Below are positions 56,542 to 64,000 of a stretch of 64,000 nucleotides of DNA, in pieces (the first letter of the stretch is position 1; the number at the start of each line of letters is the position of its first letter). Where the stretch lies: assembly GCA_037951105.1 (NCBI GenBank), contig JBAMJV010001399.1:1-64000 (forward strand), read 5' to 3'. The position numbers and the translations under genes are program-made. The DNA comes from Echinarachnius parma. Its lineage: Eukaryota > Echinodermata > Echinoidea > Clypeasteroida > Echinarachniidae. The notes below the pieces were generated by a model. It searched no databases. It was not told the origin of the DNA and saw nothing but the letters and a program-made list of their open reading frames with translations.

Positions 56542-57884
56542 ATGCTGAACTGTCCTCTTTGTGGTACCATCTCCACCAACATAACAAGACTGTTGAGACA
56601 TGTGTCGACTCTCCACAGCCATGACCCTCACTTCAACCTCACTTGTGGCTTAGATGGCTGTGTCAGAACATTTAAAACTTATGGAAGTTTTAAGACTCAC
56701 GTTCATAGGGACCATCATGTTTATTATTCAACCCAAAGTGTGCAGAATGTGAAAATTATATGCCCGGTATGTGCAGCTGTATGCGCTACCTTGAGGGAGT
56801 TGGTGTCACACTACAGGGAGCATGAAGATAACTTCCCATGTCCAGCGAAAGGATGTGACAAACACTTTGCAGTGCATTCTTCCTTCACATCACACTTGTC
56901 TAGACTTGTAAGAAGGAATAAACATATCAAGGTACATTTTGTTTCATCTTTGATTTGATTCATGTTTCGTTTTCTGTTTGTTTGTCTTTTACCGTTCAGC
57001 ACTGTCCAATCCATAGTGTTTCATGTTGAGTTGTGCTAGAATTATACAATCAATTTAATTTTTTTTCACTGAAAACCCTCCAAAGTTGGGGGTGCGGTTA
57101 ATACACGGGAGCGGTTAATACACCGGCAAATACGGTAACATGAATGTCCTTATATTCATGGTACATACATGTACACTTGATACAGGTTGCAGCATCATTA
57201 CATCTGCAGCAGAATATTTTCAATTAAGATGAATTTTATGTATGGTACCATACTAGTCTACATGTACTTGGATTTATAAATTATAGTCCAAAATGACGTA
57301 ATCCGTGAATTTGTTATCCCGCGAAAATTTAGATAATGCACTGTTTGGCCATTACCATGCATTGCATGGCTAGCAAATCCGCAAACATTTCCTCCCGCTA
57401 AAAGTCTAAAATAGCAAAACCGCAAACTTTTACAGCCGGGAATATTTCATGTTTTACAGTAATATGTACAGAGGTCAGCTTCAATGAACAAGCCATGAGT
57501 CAAACTTTCTATTCATTTTGATGCTCTTGTCTAATCCACATTGTGTTGACATTGTGCTTGTTTCAGGAACATGGAGCAGAGACCATGGCTACTCTCGCTC
57601 GAGATTCTGTCCACCCTGTGGTGATCGTCTCTGGGGACATTTTCAAGACGGAACTTGTGAGTGTGGCAGCAGAAGGCCAAGAACTCTTCCACTGCTGTGA
57701 AGTGACAGAGGGACTTATCTGCCTCTTTGCACTGTTTTATGGGTGCAACCTGCAGTATCCATCTCCATGCAAGAAGACATGCTCTTTTGTTCAGCATGGA
57801 CTGATGGACGTGAGGGGAGGACCTCTTCCTGTGTGTGTTGTCAACACAATGGAGAAATTCAAGAGTGCTCTGCCCAAACAGTAA
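56542..57884 (+). CDS. Two-exon C2H2 zinc-finger protein, probably internally shortened
   Basis: Exon 1, 56542-56931, starts MLNCPLCGTISTNITRLLRH and holds three or four C2H2-like fingers (CPLC...H, CGLDGC...H, CPVC...H, CPAKGC...H). Donor aag/gtacat joins in phase 0 to acceptor tttcag/gaacat. Exon 2, 57567-57884, reads EHGAETMATLARD ... LPKQ-stop, with a conserved-looking FHCCEVTEGLICLFALFYGC segment. Total 235 aa. From memory, related proteins form large families in fish and marine invertebrates and have a central region of a few hundred residues between these two parts. That region is absent here, so this is likely a shortened family member or pseudogene. A second possible donor (gtaaga near 56909) would change the junction. 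The gene sits among tandem repeats and may lie inside a larger transposon (51323-63175). Specific function unknown; nucleic-acid binding is likely from the fingers. Confidence 0.6.
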
Positions 57885-58011
57885 CTGTACTCCGGCCGGA
57901 GGCCAGATGAGCTTTTGTCGTGGCGCGGCGTCCGTTGTCCGGCTGTTGTCTGTCCGTCGTCCGTCCGTCCACAATTTGCGAAAATTGCTATTTCTCCTAG
58001 TAGTAGAGATG
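57885..58011 (+). mobile_element. CGGCCGGAGGCCAGATGAGC repeat
   Basis: A CpG-rich block (gtcgtggcgcggcgtccgtt, then gtccgtcc repeats and acaatttgcgaaaattgcta) starting one base after the zinc-finger stop codon. From memory this is a widespread repeat motif in marine animal genomes. It probably forms one edge of the 58012-59424 element. Confidence 0.5.
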
Positions 58012-59424
58012 TTAAGACCCCAAGATATGGGTGTTCACTGCACTTTGGGGTACAGAGTTTTTAATAACTTTAAAATATTCCTTGGATGAAAAGAAGAAAA
58101 TTCATCCAAAGAGACACTTTGTATCTATGCAAATTAGGCCTAATTTCCATAATTTATGCAAATTTATTCATGAAAACGGGATATTTCATGAAAATTGTGT
58201 TTTTATTGACATATTTTATGGGGAACATATTCCTTGGATCAAAAGAAGAAAATTCAATTAAATAGACACCCTGTTTATATGCAAATTAGGTCTAATTTCC
58301 ATAATTTATGCAAATATATGGATGGGAATAAGATATCTAAGCCAATGGTATTTTTGTTGACATATTTAGGAGAACATAATCCTTGGATCAAAAGAAAGAA
58401 AATGTTTCAAAGAGACACTCTGCATTTATGCAAATTAGGCCTAATTTCCATAATATATGCAAATTTATTCATGGCCCCAGAAAATAACTTCCCCTAAATA
58501 AAGCCACAAAATGACTTTGTCCATCAGAAAGAGTGTCTTTTCATAAGAAAATTGATACCAAGAACATTAATTTTGGTAGTGTAGTTTTTGTTTTACAGCG
58601 CTGTGAGTGACACCATGTCAGGGTTCATTTTTCTTCGATTTGTGACATACCTATTAGCTAAAGAATGACCCGAACAGCTCGTCATAGAATTACGGTGAAC
58701 AATAATGCGAACACCTTTGTTAATGTGCAATCGACTGAATAGCCACAGCACAGAATTCTATAACGAGCCGCTTTGGGTCATTCTTTAGCCAATAGGTCAG
58801 TTAAAATTGAAAAAAATGAACCCTGACATGGTGTCACTCACAGCGCTGTAAAACAAAAACTACACTACCAAAATTAATGTTCTTGGTATCAATTTTCTTA
58901 TGAAAAGGCACTCTTTCCGATGGACCAAGTCATTGTGTGGCTTTATTTTTGGGAAGTTATTTTCTGGGGCCATGAATACATTTGCATAAATTATGGAAAT
59001 TAGGCCTAATTTGCATAAATGCAAAGTGTGTCTTTGGATCATTTTTTTTTCTCTTGATCCAAGGATTATGTTCTCCTAAATATGTCAACAAAAATACCAT
59101 TGGCTTAGATATCCCATTCCCATCCATATATTTGCATAAATTATGGAAATTAGACCTAATTTGCATATAAACAGGGTGTCTATTTAATTGAATTTTCTTC
59201 TTTTGATCTAAGGAATATGTTCCCCATAAAATATGTCAATAAAAACACAATTTTCATGAAATATCCCATTTTCATGAATAAATTTACATAAATTATGGAA
59301 ATTAGGCCGAATTTGCATAGATACAGAGTGTCTCTTTGGATAATTTTTTTTCGTTTTATCCAAGGAATATGATAAAGGTACTAAATCAATTGTACCCCAG
59401 ATTGCAGTGGCGGACATCTTAACC
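58012..59424. mobile_element. 1.4-kb near-palindrome
   Basis: Two arms of about 700 bp meet near 58718. Matching pairs include ctttggggtacagag / attgtaccccagat, gtttttgttttacagcgctg / cagcgctgtaaaacaaaaac and aaagaatgaccc / gggtcattcttt. Each arm also holds three direct repeats of about 115 bp (attaggcctaatttccataa, tccttggatcaaaag). Non-coding foldback element. Confidence 0.88.
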
Positions 59425-59779
59425 ACCCTACTATAGAGTCTTTAGGGGGTTTCATTCAAACTTGCACACAATGTTCACCATGTTGCTGTGTATATAAGGT
59501 CAAGTGACAATTGCAGCAAATGCTATTTCTCCCGAAATATGTTCAGGATTTAACTCGAACTTATACACAATTCTTCTATTGACCCTGCCATTACAGGGTG
59601 TCTTCCAGGTGGCGCCACCTATCATGGTTGTGGCGATACATGTAAGGTCAATTCATAATCTGTGAGATTATACAACTGTTTTAAGATTTCACACTTTGCG
59701 CCAAACGCTATTTTTCCCAAACTAGCTACACTGTTATTGACACTTTTCTTTTTTTTTCTTCTTTTTTTTCATTTAGTAT

Positions 59780-60500
59780 GTGTACTGTGTTGATTGAGTT
59801 TGTGAGCATTGTATTTGTGAGCATTGTATTTTCCATGACATGATACAGTGAGATATTCCGTCCGATGGTCATGGCAATTTGTACATGCACTTGTATATAG
59901 ACTTTAAACAATTTGGATGTTGTTGAAGGGTACTTTCAATTCACGTTTAGTACACATTTCAACTCGGGTTTATTACCCATTTATTATGTGTACTCTGTTG
60001 ATATGATACAGTGAGATCTTCCGTCCGATGGTCATGGCATTTTGTACATGCATTTGTATATAGACTTTAAGTAATTTGGATGTTGTTGAAGGGTACTTTC
60101 AATTCACGTTTAGTACACATTTCAACTCATGTTTATTACCCATTTATTATGTGTACTCTGTTGATATGATACAGTGAGATCTTCCGTCCGATGGTCATGG
60201 CATTTTGTACATGCATTTGTATATAGACTTTAAGCAATTTGGATGTTGTTGAAGGGTTCTTTCAATTCACGTTTAGTACACATTTCAACTCAGGTTTATT
60301 ACCCATTTATTATGTGTACTCTGTTGATATGATACAGTGAGATCTTCCGTCCGATGGTCATGGCATTTTGTACATGCATTTGTATATAGACTTTAAGCAA
60401 TTTGGATGTTGTTGAAGGGTACTTTCAATTCACGTTTAGTACACATTTCAACTCAGGTTTATTACCCATTTATTATGTGTACTCTGTTGATTGGACAGTT
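59780..60500 (+). repeat. 163-bp tandem repeat, about 4.4 copies
   Basis: gatacagtgagat recurs at 59842, 60005, 60168 and 60331, exactly 163 bp apart. The last three copies are almost identical and the first is diverged, so recent expansion is likely. Confidence 0.96.
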
Positions 60501-60959
60501 TGTTGTGAGCATTGTATTTTGCATGTACACATGCAGTGAGATTGACTTGTTTTATCTAGATAGCCTGAAATCTAGTAAAATAGAAAAAAAAACAATCAAA
60601 TCAAATTCTCAATTAAATCCTCAATTTCTGATGCATTTGTTAACTGGAAAAGAGTGTAATTTAATGAAATAGACTCTGTTTCATATCATTTTGTTGAATA
60701 CAATTTTTGTCTCAGTACAAATGAAAGCTTGGAAAACGACTCAATTAAAAATGAAATTTATCTTCAAGTTGGTATTCTAAATGTAAAGTTTCCTGCCTTT
60801 TGGTAATCTCATGGATAAAATGGGATTAATTACTGTCAGATCAATGTTCAAATCAATTTAGATTCTTTATTCATGGAGTTTGTTTGTGAAAAAAAGTTGT
60901 CTTGGTAAGTTTGCTTTGGATTATCATGACAAAAAATTGTCTTGTGATCATGCGGACAA

Positions 60960-61345
60960 ACTGTAACGTGAGTTACCGCTTCACATGACGATACCTGGAG
61001 AATGTAAGACAATTTGAATTTTTACCATACTCTGTGATGTATGTTGTTAGTCCATGACTTTGACACAATAGACTTTAGAGTCTCTCTGTTTCTTGTTTGA
61101 GGAAACTTTTGAATATAATATATGCCAAATTTTTGCATGTCCAAATTATGTAACGTGAGTTACCGACATTTGTAGTTTTTTCTCATAGTTCTCATTAGAG
61201 TCTGTGGATGTAATGTTGCTGTGAGGTAGGATGGAGGTGCATGATGCTCATTCACATATAGTAACTCGTATCACTAATTGGGCTTTAAGGATATTGATCT
61301 CAACGACCTAATTTTGAGTTCAAAATGTAACGTGAGTTACCGTGG
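60960..61345 (+). repeat. Diverged 180-bp array marked by GTAACGTGAGTTAC
   Basis: The near-palindrome gtaacgtgagttaccg occurs three times (about 60964, 61151, 61327) with unrelated-looking sequence between except agactttagag-type phrases. An old tandem array in which only one motif has stayed constant. Confidence 0.65.
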
Positions 61346-62169
61346 AAATGCCCATATGCATTTGTATCTTGGTGACATTAGATTTTAGAGAGTTGTGAAC
61401 ATTATTTTGAATGTATGATGTCGCTATGGACTTTAGGCAATTTGAGCATGTAACTCAGGTATACAGTGAGATATTTTAATATTGCAGGCCTTTGCAGCCA
61501 TACCTGGTGTATTTTGCAGCCATATACACATGTACTGTATATGATTATCTGCCATTTGTATAAGGAAACTATCCGGTGGGGGGGGGGGGGGGGGGGGGAC
61601 TCCATGTCTGGAGGGTGGTGGGGTAGCTTGACAGTTGTGGGAGGGGGGGGGGGCATTGATGAGCAGTCTTGTCCGGAGGGGGAGGGGTCTGAAGAAAAAT
61701 ATATTATCATATCTGGCCTAACCACCCTCCATACATGTAGGGTGTCATGATAGGGGATCATGTAGAATATATCATCAAAGCCACATCTGCTATTTTCCTA
61801 CTAGTGTGCCTTTTAAAACATGAAAAAGCCCAGCCTCTCTGTGTCTTTAGGTAAATCTTGTAAGATGCTGCATAATATTCATGGTATTATTGTTTTTGTG
61901 ACATATTTTCACACTTCAGTTATGTTCATTCACTAGTACTCGATTGTCAATTGAATGACATTTGTTCACATGTATTCTATGAATGTTTACATAAACAAAA
62001 TGTATTCAAACTATTGCATTTGTTGGTGTGCCTTTTTAATGAGACAAACCGGAGACTAAAGTGTAGTACAGGCCCAGTAAAGTCCAAAATTAGTGTCCAC
62101 AAGTGAAATAATAATTGAATCGAGATAAGCAAAGGTCCTATATTCAGTGCCCATATGCCCCAGTGATCT

Positions 62170-62388
62170 GGGGCGGTATTCTGAAAAGTAACAAAAGATT
62201 TTAGTGACGTAGATAAAATATTTTTTAGTGGATGGTGATCCAATTTTAATGCGCAATGAGGTACTCCAGTGCGCATTGTTTTGGCTAGCCAGTGCGCATT
62301 GTTTTGACATTAAAAAGGATCACCATCCACTAAAATAGATTTTATCTACGTCACTAAAATCGATTGTAACTTTTCAGAATACGGCCCC
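62170..62388. mobile_element. 219-bp palindromic MITE
   Basis: The arms ggggcggtattctgaaaagt and acttttcagaatacggcccc continue through ttttagtgacgtagataaaa and ggatggtgatcc for about 85 bp each. Confidence 0.85.
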
Positions 62389-62399
62389 TGCACTAATCA

Positions 62400-63175
62400 G
62401 TGCAGTTGAACTCCAATATTCGGATTCCATGAGCTCCAATAATAGGTGCCCAGTATACCATATATACCATATAACTTCAAAATAGGGATTCCATGAGCTC
62501 CAATAATAGGTGCCCAGTATACCATATATACCATATAACTTCAAAATAGGGATTCCATGAGCTCCAATAATAGGTGCCCAGTATACCATATATACCATAT
62601 AACTTCAAAATAGGGATTCCATGAGCTCCAATAATAGGTGCCCAGAATACTGTCCACGTCTGTACTGAACCAATTATTGGTGCTGCGTGAGCTCCACTGT
62701 ACGGACCCACACTGGTCCAAAAACAGGGGCCCACGAAGCCAATTAATGGTTGCAGCTGGGTTACATCCAGTATACCATATAACTTCAAAATAGGGATTCC
62801 ATGAGCTCCAATAATAGGTGCCCAGAATACTGTCCACGTCTGTACTGAACCAATTATTGGTGCTACGTCAGCTCCACTGTACGGACCCCCTGGTCCAAAA
62901 ACAGGTGCCCACGAAGCCAATTAATGGTTGCAGCTGGGTTGCATCCAGTATACCATATATACCCTATAACTTCAAAATAGGGATTCCAGGAGCTCCAATA
63001 ATAGGTGCCCAGAATACTGCCCACGTCTGTACTGAACCAATTATTGGTGCTGCGTGAGCTCCACTGTACGGACCCACACTGGTCCAAAAACAGGTGCCCA
63101 CGAAGCCAATTAATGGATGCAGCTGGGTTACATCCAATTATTGGACCCGGATAGGAGGATTTTTTTAACAGTGTA
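62400..63175. repeat. 64-bp and 180-bp tandem units leading to a TIR
   Basis: Three copies of a 64-bp unit (gggattccatgagctccaat, aataggtgcccagtatacca) pass into three copies of a unit of about 180 bp that adds accaattattggtgctgcgt, gctccactgtacggaccc and gccaattaatggttgcagct. The array ends ttttttaacagtgta, the inverse of the terminus at 51323. Confidence 0.9.
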
Positions 63176-63249
63176 CATTATGTTTATATGACAACTGCGT
63201 TGTCTATTGTGCTTTTAATTCCAATACTTATGTAATGCATATTTTTTAT

Positions 63250-63385
63250 AAGGGCTAGACCAACTAGCATTTTGTGCTATAACTAGTTCCTTTTTTACCA
63301 AGAAGATTTAAGTTTGTGGAATCTTTGTATTATATTGTAAATATTTTCAATTGGTAAATAAATTTCATTTCATTTCATTTATAAT
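63250..63385 (+). mobile_element. LINE-like 3' tail with (CATTT)n
   Basis: The phrase attgtaaatattttcaattg + gtaaataaatttcatttcat resembles the 3' UTR and short-repeat tail of CR1-type elements. No coding part remains. Confidence 0.4.
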
Positions 63386-63396
63386 TATCTAGAAGT

Positions 63397-63606
63397 ATAA
63401 CTATGTAAAACGTCGGTGCAATGAGAAAGTGAATCATATAACTACATTTTCGGTCATTACTCGGTCATATGACATTCATTTACCATGGAATGTTCGCGCA
63501 TCACACACTGGACATATCAGATCACAGAAATCATCAGATCACAGGAAACCTTTTCTAACCATTTCCCAGTTTTTGCACATATTAACAAAGTTACTAAATC
63601 CCTTCA
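63397..63606 (+). mobile_element. Right-half fragment of the TTAAAGGG...TAGTAAC MITE
   Basis: The phrases ggtgcaatgagaaagtgaat, cacactggacatatcagatc and aacaaagttactaaatccct follow the family order to its right end. A short internal duplication (cagatcacaga/cagatcacagg) is visible. Confidence 0.6.
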
Positions 63607-64000
63607 ATGTGCTTATCAGGGATTTGCTCGTTAAATATTTTAAAACACTGGGATAGATTATACCAAAAATGGTCAGCTATGGCATTTTATAATTATACCA
63701 TCTGGGTAAATCTCACCGCATAATCTTCAGTTTACGAGGAATAAAGACAAGTTGAATAATTTATGTAATTTTGAATTAAGAGCTGCCAGTTCGTTTTTCA
63801 ATGCATAGGCTCGTGTGTTAAAGGAAGTCTGAATTTATATCAATAAAACCAAAAAAGTATCCCTATTACATGTTTGATCGGAAATATCACACACAATATT
63901 TATATACAATTATCTAGCTACTAAGTCACTTAATGTGAATATTAGACACGGTTTGAGAGAGTATGAACACCCCAGAAAGACATTTTTAAAAAGGTCATGA

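Noticed and set aside
49666-64000. Search for the missing N-terminal LPMO exon(s) on the minus strand
   Set aside because: I found no His-led or signal-peptide-like exon with a usable donor; the 5' end is probably outside the window or too short to recognise.
1-64000. Provirus, LTR element or Polinton
   Set aside because: No gag, protease, polymerase, integrase or capsid motif and no long direct terminal repeats were recognised.

Overview
This window looks like nuclear DNA from a marine invertebrate, most likely a deuterostome (echinoderm or hemichordate are my best guesses, at low certainty). The evidence is intron-rich animal genes, an AT-rich background with long poly(G)/poly(C) runs, and a very dense load of short inverted-repeat transposons, tRNA-derived SINEs and CR1/L2-like LINE tails. 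I see no bacterial-style operon, CRISPR array, rRNA or intact tRNA gene, and I recognised no provirus or LTR element.

Three genes can be supported. (1) 2450-13513, plus strand: a complete 11-coding-exon orthologue of FZR1/Cdh1, the WD40 activator of the anaphase-promoting complex (487 aa, with C-box and C-terminal IR tail). (2) 18641-49665, minus strand: the 3' part of a large secreted or surface gene. Its 14 shared exons plus two alternative last exons all join in phase. They encode the C-terminal half of an LPMO-like (chitin-binding type 4) domain, two EGF modules, a DOMON domain split by a Pro/Glu-rich linker, a second DOMON domain, and a choice of two hydrophobic GPI-signal-like tails. 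Its 5' end was not found in the window. (3) 56542-57884, plus strand: a small two-exon C2H2 zinc-finger gene copy that looks internally shortened. Genes 1 and 2 converge tail to tail across 13514-18640.

Layout: 1-2424, repeats upstream of the FZR1 start codon; 2425-13513, FZR1, with three intronic minisatellites and several MITEs; 13514-18640, FZR1 3' UTR and intergenic DNA; 18641-49665, the LPMO-like/EGF/DOMON gene, whose introns hold nested foldback elements, a segmental duplication of about 1.1 kb and (ATC)n arrays; 49666-56541, microsatellites and transposons; 56542-57884, zinc-finger gene; 57885-64000, a 1.4-kb near-palindrome, 163-bp and 180-bp tandem arrays and MITEs.

Two things stand out. 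First, both long genes repeatedly carry tandem copies of exon fragments (half an exon, its splice site and adjacent intron), in at least seven exons. Second, the minus-strand gene joins an LPMO-like copper-oxidase module to two DOMON (cytochrome-type) modules in one predicted GPI-anchored chain. This echoes the fungal pairing in which a DOMON cytochrome feeds electrons to an LPMO.
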